The notes beneath the pieces were generated by a model. It saw only the letters and a program-made list of their open reading frames with translations. It was not told where the DNA came from and did not search any database. From positions 1-58,576 of the forward strand of contig CAKPPW010000006.1 in assembly GCA_934177995.1 (NCBI GenBank): a DNA stretch of 58,576 nt, in the 5' to 3' direction. Source of the stretch: an uncultured Bacilli bacterium (GTDB lineage Bacteria > Bacillota_I > Bacilli_A > RF39 > UBA660). Below are positions 36,344 through 44,939 of this stretch, piece after piece (the stretch's first letter is position 1; every line of letters begins with the position of its first letter). Both the position numbers and the translations under genes were made by a program.

Positions 36344-36826
36344 CTAATTTATATTACTTAACAGTTTTTCCATCATTAAAATTATTTTATCAATTATTTC
36401 TTGTTTGTTTTTATATCTTTCATTTTTAGTAACTGTGACCGTTTCATTATAGAACTTGTCATTGTCTTTATCATAGATACTAATATAAACTAAATTATCA
36501 CTACCAGTATCATTATTTTCATCTCTCTTATTAAGCTTACCAGTAATACCAACACCATAATTACTATTAGCAAATGAAGATATATTCTTAGCCATTTCTT
36601 TAGCCGTTTCCATACTATAAACAGTATATTTATCAATTACATCTTTTGCTACTCCCATCTTAACTTTATACTCATTACAATAGGTGACAGCACTAAACTT
36701 AAATACTTCACTGGCTCCTTCCATATTAGTAATGGCATTAGCTACTCCACCACCAGTACAAGACTCCATCGTAGCAATAGTTAATTGTCTTAATTGTAAT
36801 TTATGAATAATATTTTTAAAATTCAT
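36344..36826 (-). CDS. pncC: Stand-alone CinA C-terminal domain: nicotinamide-nucleotide amidase (PncC)
   Basis: Deamidates NMN to nicotinate mononucleotide, returning the by-product of NAD-consuming ligase to the pathway. 160 residues, only the CinA-C domain: TIATMESCTGGGVANAITNMEGAS near 16-39 (the conserved SCTGG Ser-nucleophile region), FAVTYCNEYK-type strand, and the GVGITG motif. The N-terminal MoCF domain of full CinA is absent. GAGGAAATAAG lies near the ATG. It is the last gene of the NAD cluster, and the context strengthens the PncC call. Confidence 0.85.
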   Translation of the reverse strand: MNFKNIIHKLQLRQLTIATMESCTGGGVANAITNMEGASEVFKFSAVTYCNEYKVKMGVAKDVIDKYTVYSMETAKEMAKNISSFANSNYGVGITGKLNKRDENNDTGSDNLVYISIYDKDNDKFYNETVTVTKNERYKNKQEIIDKIILMMEKLLSNIN

Positions 36827-36864
36827 CTTATTTCCTCCCCTATTATTATTAACATTCTAATAAA

Positions 36865-37659
36865 TTATATAATAAATTTTTCATTAACTTTTTTTATAAA
36901 ATTATAATCTTTATTTCTAAGACATTTAATAGTCTTATCTTTTATAACCGTTTCTATTTTATCTACTTCATCATAGACATTATTAATACCATCTACCGTT
37001 ACTATTAAATTATTAGTTTTATTAGGTACTAATGTAATATTCTTATGTTGTGGTAAAACAATTGAGTTAGCAATAGATTGGTATGTTTTATTATTAAGTG
37101 GAGCAATAGTAGTAAGTTCTAATGAATGAAAAGTATTATAGACAATACTACCACCAAAGCTAAGATTATAAGCAGTAGTACCAAAAGAAGTAGCAACTAA
37201 AATACCATCACCTGCAAACTTTTCTAGTAAATAATTATCTATATAAACATCGAGTTTTAATGTATTTAGTCCTTTTTCTCTTACTACAATTTCATTTAAT
37301 GAATAAAACTTATCAACCAAATTCTTACTATATATATTAGTCTCTTGAATACCAATCTCTTCAATTAAAAATTTATCACTTTTTAAATCAATCATAAACT
37401 GTTCAATATCACTAATTTCTACTTCTTGGGCAAAGCCAAGTGTTCCAGCATTAATACCAATATAATAAGTATCACTATCAAAATTATTATCCTTAATCAT
37501 TCTTAGAAATGAGCCATCTCCACCAATAGCTATTCCTAAATCAAATTTATTATTATCAATGATAAAACCATTTCCCTTTAATTTTTCTTCTACTTCTTTT
37601 TTTAGTTTAAGAGACTTTTCGTTGTTATTAGCAAATATTTTAATTCTTTTAATTTTCAT
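36865..37659 (-). CDS. nadK: NAD kinase
   Basis: Phosphorylates NAD to NADP. 264 residues, of the short Bacilli type. The GGDGSFLRMI motif (near 47-56, with the catalytic Asp), the GTLGFAQEV segment, and the NE-x-VV stretch (SLNEIVVREKGL) match the family. DGILVATSFGTTAYNLSFGGSIV near 155 is the second conserved block. AGAGGT lies before the ATG at 37659, and the gene starts 10 bases after the nadD stop. Confidence 0.95.
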   Translation of the reverse strand: MKIKRIKIFANNNEKSLKLKKEVEEKLKGNGFIIDNNKFDLGIAIGGDGSFLRMIKDNNFDSDTYYIGINAGTLGFAQEVEISDIEQFMIDLKSDKFLIEEIGIQETNIYSKNLVDKFYSLNEIVVREKGLNTLKLDVYIDNYLLEKFAGDGILVATSFGTTAYNLSFGGSIVYNTFHSLELTTIAPLNNKTYQSIANSIVLPQHKNITLVPNKTNNLIVTVDGINNVYDEVDKIETVIKDKTIKCLRNKDYNFIKKVNEKFII

Positions 37660-37668
37660 TTTTTACCT

Positions 37669-38247
37669 CTAATCATATAAATTATTTTTAATATACTCTA
37701 ATACTTTAGAATCAATATTATCTTTCAAAAGTTCAAACTTATTCATCTTAACAGCATCTCTAATAATAGTAGATGATAAACCACTTTTAATATCAGAAAT
37801 AACTATAATATTTTCTTTATACTTCTTTAGCTCTAAGAGAGTAGCACTTAAAGATTCATCATTTCTCTTTATTACTATTAGCTTATAATTAGTAAGAATA
37901 TATTTATATCTTTTCCAAGTTTTTATCTCTTTTAAATTATCAGAACCACAGATAAAATATATTTCATCATTCTTATAAATGCTTTTAAAATAATCAAGAG
38001 TTTCATATGTATGCGTAAGTTTACCAAACTCATAGTTAGATACTTCTAAATAGGATATATTATCTATCATTAATTTTAACATATTATACCTATCTTGTTC
38101 ACTAACTAAGTGAGGTTTATTATAATTATTGCCAGTAGGTACAAAAATCACTTTATCTAAATAATTATTATTTACAAGATAGGTTGCAATCTCTTTATGA
38201 ATCTCGTGCGGAGGATTAAAACTTCCTCCAAATATACCTATTTTCAT
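37669..38247 (-). CDS. nadD: Nicotinate-nucleotide adenylyltransferase
   Basis: NaMN + ATP to NaAD + PPi. 192 residues. The HxGH-type nucleotidyltransferase motif is GGSFNPPHEIHKEIA, with E replacing G of the usual HxGH. The conserved FIXGSDN-type strand is present (YFICGSDNLKEIKTWKRYKYI near 110-130), and the SSTIIRD motif near the end closes the active site. The ATG overlaps the prs-like stop by four bases. The length is near the family norm. Confidence 0.92.
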   Translation of the reverse strand: MKIGIFGGSFNPPHEIHKEIATYLVNNNYLDKVIFVPTGNNYNKPHLVSEQDRYNMLKLMIDNISYLEVSNYEFGKLTHTYETLDYFKSIYKNDEIYFICGSDNLKEIKTWKRYKYILTNYKLIVIKRNDESLSATLLELKKYKENIIVISDIKSGLSSTIIRDAVKMNKFELLKDNIDSKVLEYIKNNLYD

Positions 38248-39317
38248 TTATTTAACTCTTTTCTTAATTTCAATATTTTTTCTTTACCATTTAAGAGTGG
38301 TTTTAAAGATTCTTTATTATGAAGAGTATTAATAATATCTGCTATATCATTTGAAGTATCAACAATATGACACCAATCTTTAGCTTGATAATCTAATGGT
38401 ATATAAGAAAGATTAGTAGTATAAAGTTTAGTAAAATATCCTTCTTTGTAAGCTTCATCAAATTCGTTAGTCCCTTCCGTAAAAAGGGCAAAGGTTGCTA
38501 TAAAATAGATGTTATTAGCTCCCTGACTCTTTAATTTTTCAGCTACTTCTAACATAGAATTACCAGATGCTATCATATCATCTACCACTAAAATATCTCT
38601 ATCTTTAACTTCTTTTCCCATATAAATATGTTCAATTATTGGGTTTTTACCATTTACTACTGTTTGTAAATCACGTCTTTTATAAAAGACTCCAACATCA
38701 CTATCTAACATTTCTGCATAATATCTAGCTCTTTCCATAGCACCCATATCTGGACTGATTACTAATGGATTATGAATATCCTCATTAATTAATAAATCTT
38801 TTAAAATAGTATTAGTAGGATAAAAATTATCAAATTGTAAGTTTGGAATAGCATTAGAAACGTTTGGGTCATGTGCATCAAAGGTAATAATATGGTTAAC
38901 TCCTAAATGTTCTAATTCTTGTAAAGCGATAGCACAGTCAAGTGATTCTTTTCCTTTTCTTTTATGTTGTCTTGCTTGATATAGTAAAGGCATTATAAGA
39001 GTGATTTTTTCTGGTCCACCAGCAAGAGCAGAGATAGTTCTTTTTATATCTTGGAAATGTTCATCAGGTCCCATATGGTTAGTAAACCCGTGCATTTGAT
39101 AAGTTACTCCATAATTACCAACATCTGCTAGAATATAGATATCTTTATCTCTAATAGTATCATTTATTTTGACTTTTCCTTCACCGTTAGAAAATCTATC
39201 TTCCTTAATTGGTAAGAGATAATCATTATTATTTTTATTAATCTTCTTTAGACTATAATTAACTTTGTCTCCTATATCTTTGATACTTTTAAGAGCTATT
39301 ATTTTTAAATCATTCAT
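38244..39317 (-). CDS. Ribose-phosphate pyrophosphokinase-like enzyme (PRPP synthase paralogue)
   Basis: Makes PRPP, the co-substrate of PncB. 357 residues, longer than the usual ~315. The PRPP loop is VVDDMIASGNSMLEVAEKL (near 255), the catalytic-flexible-loop region PEKITLIMPLLYQARQHKRKGKE lies near 100-125, and the metal-binding stretch ITFDAHDPN is present. An N-terminal extension and a divergent front (NGEGKVKINDTIRDKDIYIL) set it apart from housekeeping Prs. It overlaps nadE and nadD by four bases each. Local PRPP supply is inferred from context. Confidence 0.85.
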   Translation of the reverse strand: MNDLKIIALKSIKDIGDKVNYSLKKINKNNNDYLLPIKEDRFSNGEGKVKINDTIRDKDIYILADVGNYGVTYQMHGFTNHMGPDEHFQDIKRTISALAGGPEKITLIMPLLYQARQHKRKGKESLDCAIALQELEHLGVNHIITFDAHDPNVSNAIPNLQFDNFYPTNTILKDLLINEDIHNPLVISPDMGAMERARYYAEMLDSDVGVFYKRRDLQTVVNGKNPIIEHIYMGKEVKDRDILVVDDMIASGNSMLEVAEKLKSQGANNIYFIATFALFTEGTNEFDEAYKEGYFTKLYTTNLSYIPLDYQAKDWCHIVDTSNDIADIINTLHNKESLKPLLNGKEKILKLRKELNK

Positions 39318-41251
39318 AAATTATCACTACTTTCTAATTCTTCTATCTCTTTTAAATAACTTTGATAGTTAAGATCACTTGGTAGTCTTAAATCACCTCT
39401 TGGAGATAAGCTGATACTGCCAACTTTTACACCATCTGGCAAACAGTTTCTTTTAAATTGTTGAGTAAAAAATCTAGTAATAAATATCTTTAAACATTTT
39501 AGTATTTCTTCTTTTTTATACTCGTTAAAAGTCTTAACTGCTATATAGTATAATTTTTTAGGAGCAAGACCATGTCTTAAGAAATGATATAAGAAAAAGT
39601 CATGGAGAATATAACTACCAATAGAGTTTTCTGTTTTTTGCACTATGTTACCATCTTTATCTGGTGGTAATAATTCAGGAGAAATAGGGGTTTTTAAAAT
39701 ATCATCTAATATTGTTTTTTTATTATTATCTTCCTTCTTCATATACCAATTAACTAAGTGACGAATTAATGTCTTGGGAATCCCAATATTTACAGCATAC
39801 ATACTCATATGATCACCATTATAGGTACACCAACCAAGAGCTAGTTCTGATAAATCACCAGTACCAATTACTATGCCCTTTTCTTTATTAGCTACATCCA
39901 TTAGTATCTGTGTCCTTTCTCTTGCTTGTAAGTTTTCATAAGTTACACTACGGTCTGTTTCTTTTAGACCAATATCTTTCATATGTAGAGTAGCAGCTTC
40001 CTTAATACTTATTTCTTTTAGTGTAGCTTTATAACTTTTCACTAAATTAATAGCATTTTGATAGGTTCTATTAGTAGTTCCGAAACCAGGCATTGTTATA
40101 CCAATTATATCTTTGTTATCACGTCCTAGTTTTTTAAAGGATTCTACTATTACTAAGAAAGCTAGGGTAGAATCAAGTCCACCACTCATCCCAATTACAC
40201 ATTTAGGATTATTTAGTTGTAAAAGACGTCTTGCTAAAGCACCACTTTGAATATTAATTATCTCTAAACATCTTTCATCCATTTCTAGATTATTACTTGG
40301 TACAAATGGATATTTGTTATAATCTCTATCTATGTCTTTTATATCAGGTATATTAATTTTAACTGTTCGATATTCTTTATCATCAATACTTCGCATAAAG
40401 GTTCTATTACGTCTTCTTTCATTTACTAAACTTAAAACATCTAAGTCGCCACTTATAATACTGCTTTCTAACTGAAATCTTTCATTTTCTTTTAAAAGCT
40501 TACCATTTTCATAGATAAGACTAGCACCACCAAATAATAAATCAGATGATGACTCCATAATACCACTTGAGGTATAAATATACCCTGTCATAGTAGCAGC
40601 TGATTGACTAGAAATAAGTCTTTTACGATAATTATTCTTACCAATTAATTCATTACTACTAGATAGATTAAAGATGATAGTAGCACCATTTACAGCATAA
40701 TTACTACTTGGTGGAGTAACAGCCCATAAGTCTTCACATATTTCTATAGCAAAAGTTATTTCTTTTTTCTTTTCATCTTGAAATAATAAGTCAGTACCAA
40801 AGAAGACAGTTTGGCCTAATATTTCTATATATTTATCTTTTAAATTAAGACTAGAAGAAAACCATCTATCTTCATAAAATTCATTATAGTTTGGTATATA
40901 GGTTTTAGGTACTACTCCTAATATTTTTCCTTTATTAATAACTACAGCTGTATTAAATAATCTATTATTAGTAGCAAGTGGCATTCCAATAATAGCAACT
41001 ATATCAATATCTTTGGTAGCTTCTAAAACTTCTTGCAAGCCAAGTAAAGCATCATTTAATAGTTTCTCTTGTAAAAACAAATCACCGCAAGTATATCCTG
41101 TTAAACCAAGTTCTGGTGTTACTACAATAGCAATACCTTTCTTATAAGCTTCTTTTATATTTTTTACTAATTCTTTAGCATTTTCTAAAGGATTAGCTAG
41201 AGCTAGTTTATTTACAATAGCTCCTACTCTAACATAACCAAATTCTTTCAT
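39314..41251 (-). CDS. nadE: Glutamine-dependent NAD+ synthetase
   Basis: NaAD + Gln + ATP to NAD. 645 residues: an N-terminal carbon-nitrogen hydrolase (glutaminase) with the Glu in TPELGLTGY (near 46), Lys in VPKTYIPNYNEFYE (near 117) and Cys in AIEICEDLW (near 175). The C-terminal synthase has the P-loop IGMSGGLDSTLAF near 360, followed by the GTGDLSELALGWCTY stretch. AGAGGTG precedes the ATG. Both halves are intact, so free ammonia is not needed. Confidence 0.96.
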   Translation of the reverse strand: MKEFGYVRVGAIVNKLALANPLENAKELVKNIKEAYKKGIAIVVTPELGLTGYTCGDLFLQEKLLNDALLGLQEVLEATKDIDIVAIIGMPLATNNRLFNTAVVINKGKILGVVPKTYIPNYNEFYEDRWFSSSLNLKDKYIEILGQTVFFGTDLLFQDEKKKEITFAIEICEDLWAVTPPSSNYAVNGATIIFNLSSSNELIGKNNYRKRLISSQSAATMTGYIYTSSGIMESSSDLLFGGASLIYENGKLLKENERFQLESSIISGDLDVLSLVNERRRNRTFMRSIDDKEYRTVKINIPDIKDIDRDYNKYPFVPSNNLEMDERCLEIINIQSGALARRLLQLNNPKCVIGMSGGLDSTLAFLVIVESFKKLGRDNKDIIGITMPGFGTTNRTYQNAINLVKSYKATLKEISIKEAATLHMKDIGLKETDRSVTYENLQARERTQILMDVANKEKGIVIGTGDLSELALGWCTYNGDHMSMYAVNIGIPKTLIRHLVNWYMKKEDNNKKTILDDILKTPISPELLPPDKDGNIVQKTENSIGSYILHDFFLYHFLRHGLAPKKLYYIAVKTFNEYKKEEILKCLKIFITRFFTQQFKRNCLPDGVKVGSISLSPRGDLRLPSDLNYQSYLKEIEELESSDNL

Positions 41252-41260
41252 ATTTCACCT

Positions 41261-41887
41261 CTAAAATTTTATATATTTTTTAGCTTTTTCCATAGTATAT
41301 TTTGACTGAATATCAGTGATATAACCTAGATTAATAAGTTCATACGCTTCCTCTATATTACATTCAAAGTATTTAATAAATTCATCCTTATCTAAATTTT
41401 GTTTACCATCTCTTACACAATCTTTAGCAAGATAACTATAATTGTAACAAGCTACTCCACAAGCTTGATCTTGATAAAATTTATCTAAATATACTAAATT
41501 GTTACTACTATAACCTGTTTCTTCACTAAGTTCTCTTAAAGCAGCTATTTTGCTATCTTCCTTATTTTCTACATATCCAGCTGGTAGTTCAACACTAACT
41601 CCTTCGATAGTAGCTAATCTTGGTTGTACAACTAAGATTGTTTTATTATCTTTAGTAACTGGCATAACGATACAAGCACTTTTATCAACTCCACCTTTAC
41701 TAATCTTTTCTCTTCTAATTACTTCACCGTTATTAAGATAACAATTATAGTTTTCAATATTTAAGAACCCTTTTCTACCAATAACTACTCCATTTTCATA
41801 TTTGTACTCTTCTTCTAGTCTTTCCTTTTTTATAGTTTTTAATTCTAAAATGTAGTCCTTTAACTCTTCTAACTTTTCTTTTCTCAT
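41261..41887 (-). CDS. NUDIX hydrolase (ADP-ribose pyrophosphatase-like)
   Basis: 208 residues with an intact Nudix box: GYVENKEDSKIAALRELSEETGY pattern near 106-128, all key Glu/Arg present. Substrates in this subgroup are ADP-ribose or related NAD breakdown products. The ATG overlaps pncB by four bases, and nadE starts 10 bases after the stop. Its presence in the NAD cluster suggests that it recycles or clears ADP-ribose; the exact substrate cannot be told. Confidence 0.85.
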   Translation of the reverse strand: MRKEKLEELKDYILELKTIKKERLEEEYKYENGVVIGRKGFLNIENYNCYLNNGEVIRREKISKGGVDKSACIVMPVTKDNKTILVVQPRLATIEGVSVELPAGYVENKEDSKIAALRELSEETGYSSNNLVYLDKFYQDQACGVACYNYSYLAKDCVRDGKQNLDKDEFIKYFECNIEEAYELINLGYITDIQSKYTMEKAKKYIKF

Positions 41888-43338
41888 TTTTTAACCTTTA
41901 CTTTTTCATCTATTTGTTTTTTATGTGTATTAATTAATTCTTCTTTTAAGTTTCTTAATTTATCAGATAGGTCTACATAGTATTCATGGGGATTATCTAT
42001 TCTTTTTATCTCTTCATATAAAGTATTAAATTCATCATTACAATAAGCCTTTGTTTCTTCTATATTAGGTGTTTGATAAACTAATTGTCCATCTTTAAAG
42101 ATTGGTACTAATAAATCTCTTACCTGATAATTAGTTAATTCTTTTTGTTTCCAAGTTTCTACTGGATGTATTAAGGTATATTTATCATTTGGTATAACCT
42201 CATCGCTTAAAGCTAATAAGTCACCAAGAGCATATCCTTCTTTTTTATCATAGAATCTATAGACTTTCTTATGACCAGGATTTATAGTTTTAACACTATC
42301 ATTACTAACTTTTATTTTGGGTATTTCCCTATTATCTTCAATAGTTGCTACTAGTTTATATACCCCTCCTACTCTTTCTTTAGATGCAGCTATATTATCT
42401 CCTACTCCTAAAGAGTTGATAAAGGCTCCTTGTAGTTTTAAATCTCTAATTGTGTATTCATTTAAGCCATTTGATAGACAAATACCAGTCTCGGTATAAC
42501 CAGCTTCATCTAATAGTTTTCTAGTTTTCTTAGATAAATAAGCTAAATCACCACTATCTATTCTTACTCCTTTAAACTTAAGTCCATTAGGTTTTAAATA
42601 ATCATTGGCTACTTTAATAGCATTAGGTATTCCACTTTTCAAGGTATCATAAGTATCTACTAAAAAGACACAGTTATCTTTATTACTTTTAGCATAATTT
42701 AAGAATGCTTGATATTCATCGTTACTCTCTGTCACTAGTGAATGAGCCATAGTTCCTAGAACTGGTATATTATATTTCATCCCAGCAAGTGTATTTGAAG
42801 TACCACAGCAACCACCTATATAGGCATATTTACTAGCTTCTACAGCGGAGTCTATTCCTCTAGCACGTCTAGCACCAAATTCCATTACTGGTATGTCACC
42901 TGCTTCATTAGTAATTCTTTTAGCAGCAGTAGTTACTAAAGAAGCATGATTGAAATTAGCAAGAAGAGCCGTTTCTAATAGTTGGGCCGTAATAATAGGT
43001 GCTTTTACTGTTAGTACCGTCTCATTAGGAAATACTACTGTTCCATCAGGTACTGAATAAATATCTCCTTCAAATTTTAAAGTTTCTAAATAGTTTAAAA
43101 ACTTTTCACTAAACTGATTTAAGCTTTTTAAATAATTAATTTCTTCTTTATCAAAATTAAAGTTTTTAATATAGTTAATGGTCTCTTCTAAACCACCACT
43201 TATCGTATATCCTCCATTAAAAGGATTCTTTCTAAAGAAGATATCAAAGTATACTTCCTCGCCTTGCTTTCCTTGGTCAAAATAAGTCTGAGCCATTGTT
43301 AACTCATAAAAGTCTGTCATTAATGTTTTATTTTCCAT
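41884..43338 (-). CDS. pncB: Nicotinate phosphoribosyltransferase
   Basis: Nicotinate + PRPP to NaMN. 484 residues of the long Bacilli type. The N-terminus MTDFYELTMAQTYF is diagnostic; MEFGARRARGIDSAVEASKYAYIGGCCGTSN and GVRIDSGDLAYLSKKTR follow, with the phosphoribosyl-binding GVGDN block near 310. AAAGGATAGATAAAG precedes the ATG at 43338. It is the second gene of the cluster, starting three bases after the pncA stop. Confidence 0.96.
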   Translation of the reverse strand: MENKTLMTDFYELTMAQTYFDQGKQGEEVYFDIFFRKNPFNGGYTISGGLEETINYIKNFNFDKEEINYLKSLNQFSEKFLNYLETLKFEGDIYSVPDGTVVFPNETVLTVKAPIITAQLLETALLANFNHASLVTTAAKRITNEAGDIPVMEFGARRARGIDSAVEASKYAYIGGCCGTSNTLAGMKYNIPVLGTMAHSLVTESNDEYQAFLNYAKSNKDNCVFLVDTYDTLKSGIPNAIKVANDYLKPNGLKFKGVRIDSGDLAYLSKKTRKLLDEAGYTETGICLSNGLNEYTIRDLKLQGAFINSLGVGDNIAASKERVGGVYKLVATIEDNREIPKIKVSNDSVKTINPGHKKVYRFYDKKEGYALGDLLALSDEVIPNDKYTLIHPVETWKQKELTNYQVRDLLVPIFKDGQLVYQTPNIEETKAYCNDEFNTLYEEIKRIDNPHEYYVDLSDKLRNLKEELINTHKKQIDEKVKVKK

Positions 43339-43340
43339 CT

Positions 43341-43946
43341 TTATCTATCCTTTCTAGTGGTATTAACTAAGTTTATACCTTGTTGTTTTAGTAAAATTTT
43401 ACTAGCTTCTACATAGTCACTACGTTCTTCTTCATTGTAAGTTGCTACTGCATCTAGATAAACATTTATTATATGCCTTCTATTATTTTCATCTAGATAA
43501 TTAGCAAGTCCTAAAACTCCGTTAGTAACACAAATATCAGTACAGCAACCAACTACATCAAATGTTTCTAAGTTTTTTTCTTTAAGTAATAATTCTCTAA
43601 ACATAGGTGCTTCCATAAAACTAGTAGAATTTTTCTTAATACTAATAGTATCTTCTAATCCTTCAAATGATTTAAATTCATCTATTAACTCACTTTCCCT
43701 ACTTCCATCTAGACAATGATTAGTATTACCAAATCTTGCAAATTCAACAGCATTTTTTGAATGACTATCTTTAATAAAAATAATTAAATCATTATTAGCT
43801 TTCGCTTCTTTAATTAGTTTTAGTTGATTAGGTACAACTTGTTTTATTTTCTTATCATGTAGCACTCCTTCATTCACAAATCCATTAACCATATCAACAA
43901 CGATTAAACATCTTTTATATAGTTTTAAATTGTCTATCTCTTTCAT
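43341..43946 (-). CDS. pncA: Nicotinamidase
   Basis: Nicotinamide to nicotinate and ammonia. Isochorismatase-like fold, 201 residues. The catalytic Asp is in LIVVDMVNGFVNEG (near 18), the Lys in the middle part, and the nucleophile Cys in VVGCCTDICVTNGVLGLA (near 135-138). GAGGAGAT lies before the ATG. It heads the NAD cluster, behind a consensus promoter and palindromes that are likely NrtR operators. Confidence 0.93.
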   Translation of the reverse strand: MKEIDNLKLYKRCLIVVDMVNGFVNEGVLHDKKIKQVVPNQLKLIKEAKANNDLIIFIKDSHSKNAVEFARFGNTNHCLDGSRESELIDEFKSFEGLEDTISIKKNSTSFMEAPMFRELLLKEKNLETFDVVGCCTDICVTNGVLGLANYLDENNRRHIINVYLDAVATYNEEERSDYVEASKILLKQQGINLVNTTRKDR

Positions 43947-43971
43947 TTTTATCTCCTCTTATTAATAATTT

Positions 43972-44020
43972 GTTAATAACTATAGTTAAAAATTTACAAG
44001 TTCTTTGACTTGTTATTAAC
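43972..44020. promoter_or_regulatory. Candidate NrtR operators: paired 9-mers and a 12-bp palindrome
   Basis: GTTAATAAC (43972-43980) and GTTATTAAC (44012-44020) form an inverted pair with centres 40 bp apart. TAACTATAGTTA (43977-43988) is a perfect 12-bp palindrome, and ACAAGT/ACTTGT lie between. They sit directly downstream of the pncA -10. That NrtR binds here is inference. Confidence 0.5.
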
Positions 44021-44049
44021 ATTATATTAATATCATATGTAGTTGTCAA
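44021..44049 (-). promoter_or_regulatory. Consensus promoter of the NAD cluster
   Basis: Minus strand: TTGACA (44044-44049), 17-base spacer, TATAAT (44021-44026): a perfect sigma-A match, which implies that a repressor keeps it in check. Confidence 0.8.
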
Positions 44050-44077
44050 CCTCTTTTTAACATTTTTTTAAAAAGAA

Positions 44078-44101
44078 AACTATAGACAATTTTCTATAGT
44101 T
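44078..44101 (-). terminator. Terminator of the nrtR gene
   Basis: AACTATAGA/TCTATAGTT form a 9-bp perfect stem, then TTTTCTTTTT on the minus strand. It reaches into the stop codon. Confidence 0.7.
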
Positions 44102-44924
44102 AATTTTTATTATTATATTTAAACAAAGCAGATGGTCTATGACCTTCTCCCGTTTTCATTTTATTAGTCTTAACAACTTTATCTTTAATAATTCTTCTAA
44201 ATGCCGGATCTAACAATTTTTTATTTAATATTACTTCATATACTTGTTGTAATTCCCCTAAAGTAAAATACTCAGGCATCATATTAAAGACTATATCGGT
44301 ATAATTAAGTTTATTTTTTATCCTTTCTAGCCCTGATAAAATAACTAGTGGATGATCAAATGCTAGTGAGTTGTTATCTACTACTTCAAACTTATATCTA
44401 TCAGTAGTCTTCTCATATAGTTTCTTTTTAATTGAAAATTTAACTGTATCAACACCATTAGAAAGAACCATATCAACTATATCTTTTTTCTCTTCAAATA
44501 ATACTACATCAAACCAAGAAGCACTACTATTTATTTGTTCTGTTAAACGATTCTTATCTACTAAAGCGATATAAGAAGTAGAAATTACTCTTGTTCTTGG
44601 ATCTCTATTAACATCATCGAAAGTATATAACTGTTCCAAGTATATATCTTTAAGATTTGTCTCTTTCTTTAAAACTCTTTTAGCACATTCTTCTAAAGTT
44701 TCTGTCTTAGGATTTAAAAATCCTCCTGGTAAACACCATTTATCTTTATAAGGATAATCATCTCGTTTAACTAGCAAGATACTCATCATTTTTTTATTTG
44801 TTTTACGATAATTTTCTTGTTTTTCAGAGGAAACACTAACAAGCAAAATATCTACAGTCATTGATAGTTGGTCAAACTCTTTAGGATTATAATGCTTTAA
44901 AAACTCTTCTTCACTTTTATACAT
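44100..44924 (-). CDS. nrtR: NrtR-type NUDIX-like transcriptional regulator of NAD metabolism
   Basis: 274 residues. The N-terminal NUDIX-like domain has a degraded Nudix box (GGFLNPKTETLEECAKRVLKKET: REUXEE is not conserved), as in NrtR sensors that bind ADP-ribose without cutting it. The C-terminal winged HTH (TLGELQQVYEVILNKKLLDPAFRRII...GEGHRPSALFKY) is the diagnostic NrtR part. It lies directly upstream of, and in the same direction as, the NAD cluster, and 15 bases after mnmA, with which it may be transcribed. NrtR repressors are released by ADP-ribose in characterised cases. Confidence 0.87.
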   Translation of the reverse strand: MYKSEEEFLKHYNPKEFDQLSMTVDILLVSVSSEKQENYRKTNKKMMSILLVKRDDYPYKDKWCLPGGFLNPKTETLEECAKRVLKKETNLKDIYLEQLYTFDDVNRDPRTRVISTSYIALVDKNRLTEQINSSASWFDVVLFEEKKDIVDMVLSNGVDTVKFSIKKKLYEKTTDRYKFEVVDNNSLAFDHPLVILSGLERIKNKLNYTDIVFNMMPEYFTLGELQQVYEVILNKKLLDPAFRRIIKDKVVKTNKMKTGEGHRPSALFKYNNKN

Positions 44925-44939
44925 CTTAATACTCTCTTT

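Noticed and set aside
43947..44099. A riboswitch in front of the NAD cluster
   Set aside because: The leader is short; its palindromes fit DNA operators better and an NrtR gene is adjacent.
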